Shown here piece after piece: positions 26,920 to 41,600 of a stretch of 64,000 nt of DNA. The notes below the pieces were generated by a model. It was given only the letters and a program-made list of their open reading frames with translations. It was not told the origin of the DNA and did not search any database. Source of the stretch: Scatophagus argus (Eukaryota > Chordata > Actinopteri > Scatophagidae); contig NC_058512.1 in the NCBI RefSeq assembly GCF_020382885.2, positions 5,606,802 to 5,670,801 of the forward strand. The letters are read 5' to 3'. The position numbers and the translations under genes were made by a program. Each line of letters opens with the position of its first letter. Position 1 is the first letter of the stretch.

Positions 26920-29900
26920 CTAGAAATCCCCCAAAGACAGGAGGTTAAGACACAGATGTACAAATTGCTATACTCTCTAAATATTAAAGCATTTCTCTTG
27001 CTGTTTAATGGATTAGTGATTAGTCATTAATTTTATATCATTCATCAATATTTTTTTTGTTGTTGAAAGTAGGGAACGTGACACTGATTTTTTTAAAATC
27101 ATTCATCTGTTTGACAAAAGAGAGAAAATGATGAAAGTAATATGAATGTCACTGTTGACCTGACCTCTACATTCTACTCCATTTTCTTTTTATTCAATTC
27201 AATTCAGTTTATTTATATAGCGCCAATTCACGACAAAAGTTATCTCATGACACTTTCCAATTAGAGCAGGTCTAGACCAAACTCTTTAATTAAAGTGTAA
27301 CACAGAGAGCCCAACAATCCCCCCTTGGGCAAGCACTTGGCGACAGTGGTGAGGAAAAACTGCCTTTTAGAAGGCAGAAACCTCGGAGCAGACCCCGGCT
27401 CGAGATGGGCGGCCATCTGCCTTGACCGTTTTAATAAGCAGCACCAACCTATAGCCTACCTCGAGTCTCAGTGCAGTTGCAACAGTCCTGCTGCTGTGTT
27501 GTGGCCTGCTCCACCTCCTCATGGTGGCAACAAAGCAGACAGCGCCCTCCGGCCTCTAAGATGGCCTGAGTGGGACACGCGGTGCAGTTGGTGGGACCAG
27601 GTCCCCGACACTCCAAACAGGAGCTATCGCAATCTTCACAAGCATGGCCTGGGTCCTGACGAGAGGCAGGAGAAAGGATTGAGGCTACATTCCCATATCT
27701 ACAGCATGAATTTTACATCACAACCAGAAACTCTTTGCCTCTGAAGACACGCATAACTTTAATTTCTAAACGGACTGAATATAACTGATGCACTGCCTTT
27801 CAGCTTAATCAATTAATATGCATCTACCTGCCAGACTGTTTCAGTCAGTTACCTCGCAGCATGAGCCAGGAGATTTATTTTGAAACTGTGACACAGTAAT
27901 AATTTTCACTCTGCTGTTTGAGCTCTCTCCAGTAGTGCAGTAATAAGTCAGCCTAAATTACATTATATGATACCTGGGGCCAAAACATTACTAATAATTA
28001 TTTTGGTGAAGCAAGGACAAGGTAGGGACTTTCTTAAAATAAGAAGTTAATTTTTGTGAAATTAAAACCTAACAAAAGATGTGGTTACCTTTGTAACTGG
28101 ATACTGGCCTACATCGCACACGGACTCACACATGCCATCTGAGAGCAGGTATCCCGGGTAGCACGAGTCACAGGACTGGGGATCTTTTCCTGCACATATA
28201 CAACAAAGTCTTAAAGTAAAGTAGTGAGATTCTATAGATGTCTTATTGTCAACAAATGAACTGATCCAAGTATTGTCTGTGAATGTTTATGAGCCACTCT
28301 ATTGCCATTAGCTCCATATCCTGCTGCTGCTTTAAATATTAACTAGTGAACCAAGTCCAGGTCTGAAAACAGTCCCCAACAAATACACTATTTTCTCTAC
28401 AATAAACGATTCCCACTTCTTTTAAGAAAATGTTGATAAAAATGACATGTCTTTAAAGATTCAGTAAGAACCAATGGACTTGGGTCTAGGAGACACACAC
28501 AAGCTGGGGAGCTGTTGGTTTTAGTTGACAAAAAACAAAAAAATATAGCATATTGCCTAAATGTTCACATCATACTTTTAAGATTGTTTAAATGAATGCC
28601 CCTTTGTAGGATGTGCAGAACACATGAACCTTGTACCATACTGAGTATAACATTATGCAGTCAGAGGAGGCCACCACTTTGACGTCTGCAGTCCATGGAG
28701 AAAACAGCAGCATCAATATTTCATCACGTACATGCGATCTGCGCTTATGTTAATCTGCACGACATTAGATTACTGCTGAGTGGACGCTCGTACCCGAGCA
28801 TGTTCTGCAACTAGCGTGGCAGGGCTCGCAGGTCCTGTGTGCCGCATCGTCGTGGTATCCCCGAGGACACGACGGGAGGCACCGGCCTTCTCTCCGCAAG
28901 TAGATCAGACCCAGAGCGCAGCTCAGGCAGCTGTCCTCTCCGCCTCCGATACACTCGCCACAACTCGGGTCACACTTCTCGCACGTCCTCGAGCCCGTGT
29001 TTCCATAGTGACTATGGGATAGGTGGTGAGAAAGTTATGATAGATTACATTCAATTAAATTAGATGAGATTTTGTTTGTCCTCAAAGGAAATTCCTTTCC
29101 ACAGCCACTCAGTCACATACAGCTATAAACAACTAGTGGAGCCATGACAGAGGGAATGCAGTCAAAACAAAACACTTCAAACAGGCAGCGGTTCTGCATG
29201 ATAAAGTCAAAGAGATATTTTCTTTTTTGCTATATGCTATGCTGCTCACATGCAGGTCTGAAAGTACATAGGGTGGCACATCACAGGAATAAATAGCCTT
29301 TATATCCCTATTGTGTTTTCTCTTGAATATTTAACCGCACATCAATTTAACGGTGCATTAATTTAACACTCTCAGTCACCGCACCCCAAATAAAATCAAG
29401 TCTAATTAGCATTTTACAGGCCACATGAAAGGCTATTTAAATCTCAGGCTAAATTAGTTCCCATCTCCAAACTGCACCCCTGTCCAGCTAACTAAAGGAA
29501 AGAAAAGCTTTAGTGTCCACAATGACATTATGTGACTGGGCAGATCTTTTATTAATGACAACACTGTGTGACCGCATTTGATGTGATGGATGAGCAGCAC
29601 AGCTGGGTGGCGAGAAGGTTAAACTACCTGTGCTGGCAGGTCTCCACACACTCTTTGCCCTCTCGAAATAGGTGGGTTTTACAGACGAGGCACTCGTGGC
29701 TGTGTTTTCCAATGCAGGACTGACAAGAAGGGTGGCACGGTTCACACTTCTGCCCAGCCTCATCCCCGTAGTAGCCTATGGGACATTCAGCCACACAGGT
29801 GCCATCTGTACCAACAAACACACATGATGATCATGCAGCTACACAAACAAGCCACAGATGCCTGAAGAGCTTTCCAGGACACGCAGACTTCAGAGAATTC

Positions 29901-32900
29901 ATGAGCCAATTTCGACTCACTGAGCAGGAGATGTCTCTGGTTGCAGCTCAGGCAGTGAGATTTGCCGGGTCCTGAACACCTGTGGCAGTATTTGTGACAC
30001 GGATGGCATTCCCCATCCTGGTCCACGTACTGGCGAGGTGAGCACTTGTTGACTGATGGAACACAGTGGCCTTGGCCATCTAGCCTTTGATCGTCTCTGC
30101 AGCTGGCGCAGGAGCCAACGTGGGCTCCAAAGCAGGTTAGGCAAGATGCATCACAGTCTAGAAATTAAAAATAACTAAATCAAAGGGGATTAACATATCA
30201 ACTTCAATATCGACTTTCTATCCGGTCACCCTGTGTCCATTTTGCTATACAGCATTGTACTTCCTTTTAAATGTCTTCCTGCTGGCAACTACTGTATGCA
30301 GCTACAAAAGTTGGCACTGCCTACAACACTTTCCTGGTAGAAACACACCATCCTTTGTGTTTTTGAATAACAAAACCAGAGCGGTGTGTCTTTCTCTAGG
30401 GAACTGTCTTTGGCATCGCTGTTCTGTTTTCAGGGTTGACAGCTGCCTGTTAACTGTCTGAAAAGCGTTGCTATTTTAGTCTGAGCTAAAGTAAGGAAAC
30501 ACATTCTGGCATCGCGGAGTGTATAATTGAGAAAATGCATAAAGGATGCTCTACAGAACAGAAAATGTTGCATCAGTGGGGAGAAAACAAAGTTTCAGGA
30601 GAAAATGAGCTTTGCACCCATAAGGGCAAGACAACATGAAAAGGTTTGGACCGATCAGCGGCTCTCAAGCTGTCCCTCAAAACTCTCAAACAGACAGACA
30701 AAGTTGTGCTGTATGTTATCTGCTGTACCTTTACATTCTCCTGTTATAGCATCTCTGTAGGTGTGGGAGGGGCAGGCTGCCAGGCATGCTCCATTATGCA
30801 GAATGGCCTCGGGGTCCATACAGGCATCACAATCATTGTTGTTCGGGCCATCACACAAAGCGCAGTCAGGGTGACAATGCAAACACTTCAATTGCTCTTT
30901 GTCCTCAAAAAACCTCTCCGGACAATCTAGTAGGCACAGGCCCTCGTGAAGAAAGTGATACTCCTCACAGCCTGCACAAAGAACAGCTTTTAGTATCGAA
31001 TGGAAGAACACAGTGAAACTACGTCACACACTCTAAAGTCTTGAACGCAAGACAAGACGTGACTGAAAAACAGATTTGAGACAGGTGAGTCAAATGTTGT
31101 GCGACAAGCATACTAACTTGTAATAAAAACAAAATGTAGACCCAGTGGATTTACTGGACATGCTGGAGGCAAGGATCTGCAGCATGCTTGGATGTTCACA
31201 ATACCATTGAAATGCGGTGATGATTAGCAAGCATTATGCTAATTTTGTACCCCATCTTTGTTCAACATGTTGGCATGCTAACATTTGCTAATTAGCACTA
31301 AGCATATGGAAAATCAGAGGCTAATGGGAATGTCATTATTACGCTGCAAGTATCTGCTCATAATCCAAAGTAGTGGACAAGGTATTAGAAAAAAAGCTTA
31401 AGGGATTTCCAGTTATTATTTCATGACTATCTGTACAAAATTTAATGACAATGCAACCAATAATTATATTTCATTAAAAAATCAGGGGAAAATCACCAAA
31501 GTCATTGTCTGGATGCCATGAAAACATGCACAAACTTTCATGGCAATCTATCCAACACTCATTGACAATCAGTTTGCAACAAACTGACCAGCACTGCCTG
31601 CCACCTCATGTCGCTAGTGTGGCCATAAATAACAACCACCACAATTACAGATAATGATAACAGAACCTGAAGAGGACTACAGAGATGTAAGCACATTGTG
31701 GACCGGACTCAATGAGCTCTAACAGATGAATTTGTTCTTGTTCGCATTGTGTCTCAGCACCTGTGCACTGCCCGAGTGGGTCGCACTCCTGACAGGGTGA
31801 GGGGCAGCGTTGGCACTCTCTGCCCTGGACGGTGTGCGCTGGAGGACACTCCTCCACACACTGGTGCTCATGTAGGAGAAGAGGTTCTTCACAGCTGAGG
31901 CAGTGGGTGGCGTTCTTCCCACAGGACGCACAGCCCGTCGCACAGCTACGACACACCTGGCCTGCAGGATAACCCCTGTGAGAAGCCAAACAGACACACA
32001 GAAATACACTGATCCTATTATACGTGTATTGCATTTGCATTCTTGACTTAACACCTTGATTCTGCTGAAATCACGACTGGTGATGTATTTTTAATTCATC
32101 AGTTTTGCTTGTAATATGCGTCAAGCTGGACTGCATATATTTTTTTATTTAATTTTGAGTTTGTGTGCCACTGCTGGGGTAAACAAGAGCACTGACACTC
32201 TGCTCCATGCTTCAATCTACAGAGGACAGCTGATAATTAATCCAGACAATCATGTAGTACTTAAGTATTGCCAAAAAAGGCTTAATTGTTGGTAATAAAT
32301 ATAAAATAAAAATAAAACCCTCATGGCCAAAACATTAAAATGGTCATCTTGATGCTAATGGACCTTTAAGGACCTCTTCAGCAAGGAGGAGACAGTCTTT
32401 CTGTCTCAAGGATGTCAGAGTTTATTGGCAAATAAATATCACACAGGAAACATGAAACTCAAGGCCTGAAAATACATCTTTTTCAAAAAATACATCTTCA
32501 GAAATCGTGCCTCAACCTAATTTTGACGGCAGGGTTAAATGCTCCCTCAATTTCCAGATAGAGTTGGCACACACTCATGTCCCTGCATGTGCAAAGCATC
32601 TAAATGCATTTAAACATGAGACGAAAAAATAACAGCTAGAGGACTGACCCCCTCACCTGACACACTCTTGGACACACTGTCCATCCTGCAGGAATAACTG
32701 AGCTTTCCGAGTGCTCTGACAGCGTGTGCAGTGCTGAGCGTCCACACACTGTAAACAGCCCGGGGGGCAGGCCACACACACTCCATTCGGCCGACTGGCA
32801 AAGAAACCCCCCGGACACTTTGACACACATGTTTGCTGTGTGGTCAGAAACCGCCCTGGAGGAGGAAGCCAGAGTAAACATCATCACTGCAAAAGAGCCG

Positions 32901-35607
32901 GATATGCTGTGGTGTAACCACAAAAACCTGAAAGTGCTGCTAATCTAAGTAAGTGACTGACAGACCTTTTGCACATTTCGTACACTGGTTCTTCTCTTCT
33001 CCAGAGCAGGACTCACAGGATGGGTGGCAGTCCTCACAGCCTCCGTCATCTGGAGGTAAAACAAACTTAGCCCTGATCCAGGAACATCACATTACAATTA
33101 TCATTGTTCTGGATGGCATATGGAACACAAACATTTCACTCAGATGGTGAGCAATCTTAGTGACTTATGAAGCAGGAAAGAGTCTAGTTTAGATAAGGTT
33201 AGTCTGTTAATTAGCCAACAGTTTTGCCAAGAGATTTTGGGAAATACTTCTCTCTGCTTTCCTATCAAGACTTAGACCGCTCTCTTGTCTGTACGCTAAA
33301 TATGAAGCAATGCTAGCAGGTAATTGTCTAGCCTGGAAAAATCTCCCTACAAACACCTCTAAATTAACGCATTAATGCATTAAACCAGTCCTTGCTGGCT
33401 GACAGGAAACGCATCACTGCTGGTGTCCCAGTCACAGACATCACAGATTTAAAAACTTCAATGCATTGAGAAATACAGAGAGATTTGAAAATACCTCACA
33501 ATGACAGAATTTTGGGGATATAAATCTGTTTTTCTCAATCCAAAACAATTACGGAATCACACGAAAATTACACAAAACTGGCAATTACATCCTATCGGAA
33601 AATTTTGCATGCAGGTTTGAGGATTTAATCTAAGCTTTTACAGTTACTGTGATTCAGAGCTTAAGAACAACTTACTTGTGTGTGTTCATTTTCAACCTTT
33701 TTATTAACCTATGTACTTTTCTCTGAGTTATTTTAGTTCCTATAATTAAAATGTCTAGCTTCACTCTAATTACCATATGTTGTTTTAAGGTCTGTCCAAC
33801 TAATTCTTGAGGGGGGGAACTAAATGTTCAGCATGTACAATCAATTATTTCAAAGTCAGTATATGGCCGACGTTCGGTGGTTGGTACAGGGTTCAGGAAT
33901 GGTGGCGCACAGACCAATTACCCTCCAACATTTTTTTTCTGACCCTTTGAAGGTGCCCAAATCCCTGATTCATTATGGGAAGACAGTTGGATTAGTGGAA
34001 TGCATAAGTATTATTCTCACCGCTGCGAAAGGTCTTAATGGGACAGACCTCATGGTTAGACACACACTCCCCGTTTTCCAGCGTCTTCCCCTCATCACAC
34101 GACAGACAGTCATCCTCCTCCGGGCCGCTACATGTCACACAGTCAGAGTGACACTCCTCACAGTCATTGGTGTCTTCATCGCCATAGAAACCATCAGGAC
34201 ACACTGAGACACAAGTCCCCTCTGGGAAAAATAAGACAAGTTTCTAAGATCAATATTGTATGTAACCCACTTAGCTGGTGCTAGTTCACAATTTTAAGTA
34301 CTTGCACTTTCCTTAAAGGGGAACTCCACTGATTTCACACATCAAAGTTTATTTATAGGTCTTGGGGAGTACTACTGCATAAGAGTGGGGAAAAAAAGTT
34401 GTATGAAGTGTTTTGTGACTCCCGAGAGAGCTGTGTGGAGTTTGATAAATCATTTGGGGGTGAAGACTACAAGTTTGAAAGTGAAAAAACATCTGGAGTT
34501 GTGGAGTTAGAACTCAGTGATCTTACCAGACTGCTGCAGCCCCCTCCTCATCTGTTTGAGGTTAGTGACTTGAGGCCATATTAAGAGCTACTAGCATAAC
34601 AAACCTGAATCTCAGATGGAACTGCCTACAATTAAGTTGCATTGTGGGTAATGAAAGGTTTTTCAAGAGAGAATAATGTATATAACAATGGTGGGTGCAG
34701 TCTATGGATTTTCATTTTATGATGCAGTGCATGCAAATGCAACACTTTGTATGTCTACTAAACAACATTTTAGAGAGAAATACTGGACTTTGCACTCCTA
34801 TTTTCATTTGACAGCTATTGTCAAGGCTCTTTAACTGACTGAGGACCTGCCCTGGGGCCGCACACCTTCAGTGGCCTGAATGACTTCACATTTACTGCAT
34901 GGCAATTACCATTTGGTCATTTCATTAACTGCAAATTTTCTCTGGTAATATGCACCACTACACCACAGCATAAACTGAAGTGGAATGCATGCGCTTCTGC
35001 ATTTTAACTCAAAGAGTTGTCTTATAGAGCTGCTCTGTCTTTCAAAATCAAGTTTTAATACCTTTAACAGACTTGCTGATGATGGTGCATGTCATAAAAA
35101 AAACAACAAAAAACTGTGTGTACTCAAAACATCTCAAACTAAGTCGGGAGGATAAATTTGAGAACCACAACTAATTTTTGTTAACAGCTTAATCTGGAGT
35201 AGCTGGAGCAGTTAAAATTATACAGTTTCATTTAAACACCTCAAGTACATTCTTTTAACAATACTGTTACTGAAGTGACATTTTTAAACCTTTTACTTGT
35301 GATGGAGTGTTTTTATATAGCAGTATTGATATTTTTAATAGAGCAGAGGATCTGAATACTTCTTCCACCACCATAAATAATGTTTCATTCCTTCATGTCT
35401 TGACAAAGTGGGGCGGTTTTACCTGATAGGAAGAGGTCGGTCTCACACCAGTAGCACTCATGTTCGTCACAGCTCACACAGTTGTCTTCACATGGAACAC
35501 AGGTCATCTCCTCTTCCACGCTGTATGTCTTAGCAGGGCAGTTTTTGTAGCAGCCATCCTGAAAACTGATAACAAAAGCAACAGCCTATACCTGCAGTTT
35601 TCCCTCA

Positions 35608-35643
<36 letters not shown>

Positions 35644-38600
35644 TCCACTGCGTACTCTCAGAAAAAAGGGCCCTTATGATTCAAGCATAACAGTGGACTG
35701 AAAAGCAGAGCGGGTGCAGAGAGGCGAGATCACACATGGCGACAGTGAGGCACACAGCCTTACTTGTAAAAGCCCTCAGTGCAGGACAGGCAATGCCTGG
35801 GGTTATCTGTTGAAAGCAGACAAAACAACTCAACTCTCCCTTAAAATGGAAACTACCAGGAAAAACTCTCGAACATGGACAGTGACACACTGGGAGGAGA
35901 GCTCAGTCTACTGTGGGAAGTGCTCATTTTGGCCATTGAACTGTGACTTACACAGGACACACTTCTTGCAGCCCTCCTCACAGGCCATACAGTCCTCGTA
36001 ATCTGGATCCTCAACCTCCCCTGAGAAAAAGAAGAAGAAGAGAGTGAAAGAAAGAGAGAAATGTCAGGAAAAAAAAGGGGATGGGAGAGTGAACAATGGT
36101 CAGGTGTGAGACACGCTTTTCACTGTGTAAGGAAACAGCTGTTTACCTTCTCCACACTCCAGCTTTAGGCACACTCCATCAGAGACGTAGTAGAAGGAGT
36201 TGCACTTGAGGCAGTGAGTGGGGCTCGTGCAGAGCCGGCAGCGGTCCGAGCAGCGCTCACAGGTCCTCTCTTTGGTGTGGTAGAAGGCTTCAGGGCAGGC
36301 GTCCAGACACTGGCCTTTGTACAGGTAACGCTCCATTCCAAACTTATCTGGAGGAAAAAAACATGAAATCAAGTGTGATCTTGAACTTGGGCTGAACCTT
36401 GACTTGTGCAACTTGTACACCACCTGCCCAGCACCAAACAGACATTCACAAGCTGGTGAATATAATGGAGTATTCAGTTCATGATAAAAATCCAAATTTT
36501 GTTGTTTGTCTTTATCTGGTAGGTAGTATTTTTTTTCCCTCTCTTTATTTTACTCACTGAATGACAAAACAGGCCTCCAAATCAAATTTTTAGCTCTTAA
36601 ATATATTCAAACATTAAAGTTGAAATCGTACATTGCTTAATTTTAGGAAAGCCTCTTCAGTTCAATAATTAAGTAAAGGGAGTACAATTTTATTTTAATC
36701 TTAATATTTTAGGAAGATCTGCTTTGCCTGCATGTTTAGGTACTGAGGGATTGTTTTTTTTGGGGGGGGGGGCTGTTCAGCCATTAGAGGGAAAAAAGTT
36801 ACCATTTCCTGCTTAAAATGTACTTCTATCTGCTTATATCTGTTCTATTTTTTATGTTTCTCTCTATCTCCCACACACACAGTATAAATACTCGCTTGTT
36901 CAGTCCTCACCAGTGTCACAGCTGCTACAGTTAGCTGGCCCTGCGTCCACACAGGTGGCACAGGTGTGGTCACACAGGTGACATTGGCCACCGGACTGGT
37001 ACTTGCCCTTGGCACATTCCTCCACGCAGTGGCCCTCATCCAGAGCCCTGCAGCAGACAACAACATCAAAAACCCTTTTTTCATCTGCAACACCGCTAAA
37101 TCAACAGATATGAATTATGTCTATGCAAATGAGTTGAACTCATTTACATCCCAGCGTGTAACATATGGCAGTTGCACAGATGAAGCTGAGCGTGTTGACA
37201 CAGGCAGAGGACAAGGAGGAGTGAGGATGGGTGCTTAAACTGAGAGCCAGTGTGGGAATTTTAGATACTGATGTTAATTATTTGAAATTCTGTGCTTAAC
37301 ATTTACTACATTATTACATATTCAGTACAATTAATAAATCTTTCATTATTATTTTCAGTTGATTGACTGATTAATTTTTGGTGTGATTTGTCAAATAACA
37401 GTGGAAAAAGGCCTACCAAAACTTCCCAGAGCCCAAGCTGATGCTTTCAGTTGTCATTTTTGTTCATACATATTACATATAGAAAATCCCCTCTCTCCTC
37501 TTGACAAGCTTTTAATGGACTCATGAATTAAGTGAAGGCTTGAAATGAGACACCTTTGTGGGATGTATTCATTTCCCCTCTGAGCCTGAATCTGAAAAGT
37601 CAGGACCAACTCACCGTGAAGAAACACAGCTGATGCAGTCTTCTCTTTGCGGCCCTGTGCACTTCAGACACGTTGCATCGCACATGTGGCACTTTCCGTC
37701 ACTGTCCTGGTACTGTCCTGATAGACGTGCAGCGAAACATTAACACTGACTGAGACACAAGTAACCTGACCCACAGAGGTGGGCTCCATGTCAGATACCA
37801 AAGACAGGAAACTAATAAATATCACTAATAAATATCAAATTGTTAGTATATGTGCACGTATAGATACAAAACAGCCTTCATACTCTCATCAAACGTTAGC
37901 AGCTGTTGTGCATTTGTGAAATTAAAGACACGAGAGCACCGTGAACCAAATGTGTTAAGGCTGCAATATCTTTATCTAACTGCGGTGAGCCAGCATTTAG
38001 CAGAGGAGGAAGATGGTTGACTGACCGTCTGTACACTCAGTGTTAACGACACACGCTCCCTCCTGCAGGCTGTGACCGCTGGAACAGCTGCTGCAGTTCC
38101 CCCGGCTCGGCCCCACACAGGTGAGACAGCTGGCGTCACACCTGAGGAGGAGAGAACGGAGACTGAACACATGCGCACACAAACACACAAACTGACCGTG
38201 CAAAAAAGAAACATGGCACACAGAGAGAAAAAAAACTACACCCATACAGGCAAACAGCAACAATTACAAGCGTGAAAACGAGCACAAACACACACAGAAG
38301 CCAACCACCAGAATAAGGCCTGCCATCAGCAGATAAACAAACCACCCACACCTGAACACACACCAGTGAGCTCACCTCCTACATATCCTGTGCCCATCAG
38401 CTATCTCTGGGTTTGGCTCTGTGGCGTAGAAGCCAGCACTGCAGGACGGCACACACCTCCACTCCTCCATCAAGTAGCCTTCTGCACAATGGTTGCAAGC
38501 CTCAACACCTGCACCTGATGCCACAGTGAGGCACAAACAAACATGTCATTAAATGGACAAAGGACACAAAGGAGCACTGCAAACAACAGTGCTGGTGCAA

Positions 38601-41600
38601 TGTGTTTTAAGGAGCTTTCACACAGTTCTGGACCCTGATCCTTGACCAGCGCTCTCACCTGCACAGGTCGCGCAGGCCTTGTGACAGGGCTTGCATGTGC
38701 CTTCCTGCTTGTCGTGGAAGAATCCCGCCGTGCAGCTCTGTTGGCACCGATTCCCCTGCAGACTGGAGAGGGTGGAGAGAGCATGTGGCACCGTGACACA
38801 CACACAACCAATCATGAGACACCATCACGATGACTCATTGCCTTTCGACCGCAGACACAGTTTTCCAACCCACAGCACACCACCACAAGTACTTGGTGAA
38901 CTGAGTCACAATATTCCGGAAACTTCTGACTTCTAACAATGCAGTGAATTTGACAGAGATGTTTTGTCCTTTCTTGTGATGATAACGCCAAATGGAAATG
39001 AAGATCCATTTTTCTTTTTGAGCCGTCTGTGTAAAGGGAAGATAATACATTCTTTTGAAAACAGAGTCAAAAAGTATTGTAGCTGTTTCTAATTGTTATA
39101 GTGCTGCACTGTATGTGTGTGTGTGTGCATTTGTGTGCATGTGTGTGCACAGGGAGAATCAGTATTCTCACCGGCTGGAGGAGAAGGAGCAGTGTTTACT
39201 GAGCAGTTAATTCAAGAATCATCAGAGAATTTGCTTCACCTTGTGTCTGGTTTGCATTCTGTGCAGATGCTGTAGGAGGTGCACTTCAAGCAGTTTTCGC
39301 TGCACTTTCTGCACATGTTGTCATCTGTGGGGTAATCAAACAGTACACATGGAATACACATCAGAGCGATTAATCAATCTCACTCACACACCCCTCAACT
39401 GCAGTTACATCAAGTGACAATTCATTTGCAGGCTCATATCCAGCTGGTTCCAAACAACGGATCCTTTAAGGTTTATTCCCTTTACTTCTGTCTCGTTAAG
39501 CATAATTACAAAAAATGTGACAGAACTCTCTGTAATTCCTAAAGGCAGATTTGAGGCCAGAAATCCAACCGTGGTCGAGGTAGTAGTTATCGCCACAGGC
39601 GGCTGTGCAGGTATTGGTCCCCTCTGTCAGGTGATGACCCGGCTGACAGGAAGTGCACTGGTCACTGCGACTCCCAGTGCAGCTCTCGCAGGAGGAGTAG
39701 CACCTCTTACAACGCCGACGGTCGCCCCAGAATCCCCTGGGACACTCTGATATGCACATCCTGTTGGAGAGACATGGATCATAGCAAACAGAGGACAAGG
39801 GATGTGACTCTCTAAATGAATGGGAAAGGTCCTTTTGTCTTCTTAAAGCATTAAGAATTTGGCACAATATACTGTATAACACGTGGACTGATTAATGACT
39901 GGTTATTTTTCATTTGCAACGTGTCTGAGCCATATGCTCTGCGGTTACATGTACACAAATGTACAATACACAACTAACTCCAATCCGCTGACTGTACTCT
40001 GCGCTGTGTAATCATGCTAACCTTGTGTTGTTCTTGAACTTGAGAAAAAAGTGTAAACACGTGACACACTGCTGCGGGCTGGGCCCCTCACAACCATCGT
40101 CACTACATTCTGGGTCACAGGGTCCTGGAAGGGCAAACATTAGCAAAGTCACTGCACCATCATGGCGAGGAGGTATTCAGATTGCTGATATAGTATCATT
40201 TTTGAACAAAAGAAACCACCTGAACTCACATCCACTGCACATTAGAGCACATTTAGCTGTGAGAGGTCGGAGCTAGAAGAAGGGACGGCTTAACACCAGC
40301 TGGGTACATGACTCACCGCTGTATTCTCCTGTGAGGTCATCATCCATGGGCATCTCAGCCGATCTGGTTTGCTCACGATGCACGGGATACAGCTGCTCTG
40401 CGGTGCCATAAATCACCAGGGACCACTTCTTTAGCGTCCCTAAAAACAAAGAAAGAAAGAGAGCACGATAAGAGGTCTGTCCCTGGAGGCCTGCACTTGC
40501 ACTGCATTTTAGTTGCTGTTCTAGCAGAACTTCAATGTATGTTTCATAATACTGTTGTTGTATTACAAAGAGGAAGAGCAGACCTAGTTCAGCAGTGTCT
40601 CTCTTTTGAGACGTAGTATCCTGGATTTTCAAAGTCCACTCCCCTGTTGCCTGCTCTCCCCAGCAGTGAGTTGTCATGAACTCCCAGTTCTGAAATCCCT
40701 CAGTGGAGTCATCATGAGGCCTAAACCACAACATTACATAATCATGACAATACCACAAATACTACTACTGATGCTGCTACTGCTACAAAAACTGCTACTG
40801 TGACCACCAAAGCTACCACTGCCACTAATAACAATAAGTGTGCTTATCAGTCACTTGGTCCAAGTGAAAGATCAACTTAAACTTACAAAATAACTTACAT
40901 AACTTACATGCAAATAGAGCTTTATCATCAGCAAAAAGGATTCTTAAGTATCCTAAAAGTAAACATAACAAGATTCAAACAAAAGACTGACCTACTGTCA
41001 CCATATAAAGTTGATTTGAAGAACTTGTTAGCAAACAGTGTCTTATTTACACAACCAACAGATGCACAAAAACATTAATATTCATTCAGAGTTGTGCAGT
41101 ATCTGACTCTTTAGCAGCTAAATGCTAAGCAGGGAGTGTACAATCGGAGCTTTTTCCCAGAAAACAGCTGCCTCGCCGGAAACTCTGCCGTGAAAACCAA
41201 AACAACAGCCTGAAAGACACTAAAACACCCCAAAGAGCTGAGGAGAACTACAGAGTCATATGATAATAATTATGTGTACACAACAATATGAGTGACTACT
41301 TTCATACTGTTACTGTAAAATTAAAGATTAAAGCGGCTTTAATTAGAGTACTTGAACAAATGTACATAGTTTTCCACTGATGTGCTTTAAATAACAATTA
41401 ACACCAAGAGTCTTTTTTGTTTTAATTTGTGGTGTATTTTTAGCATTGCAGAGCTTGCTGAAAGTAAAACTGCATCCAGCAGATAATTGCCAGGAATTAA
41501 TTTTGCCAGAAACTTGCCCAGATACCAGTTTCCTGATCCCCTGTGATGTTCCAGTAGTGTTTGCCAAAATCCTTATTTTTTTTCTCCCCTATTAGGACAA

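Noticed and set aside
26321-26923. Plus-strand 200-codon open frame
   Set aside because: It is antisense to pcsk5 exon 37. The GC-rich tail-coding exon with Asp codon repeats keeps the opposite strand open by chance.
27325-27744. Plus-strand 139-codon open frame
   Set aside because: The first part is interspersed repeat and the rest is antisense to pcsk5 exon 36 (27460-27655).
33824-34207. Plus-strand 127-codon open frame
   Set aside because: Antisense shadow of the pcsk5 cysteine-rich exon at 34021-34221; cysteine codons read in reverse produce few stops.
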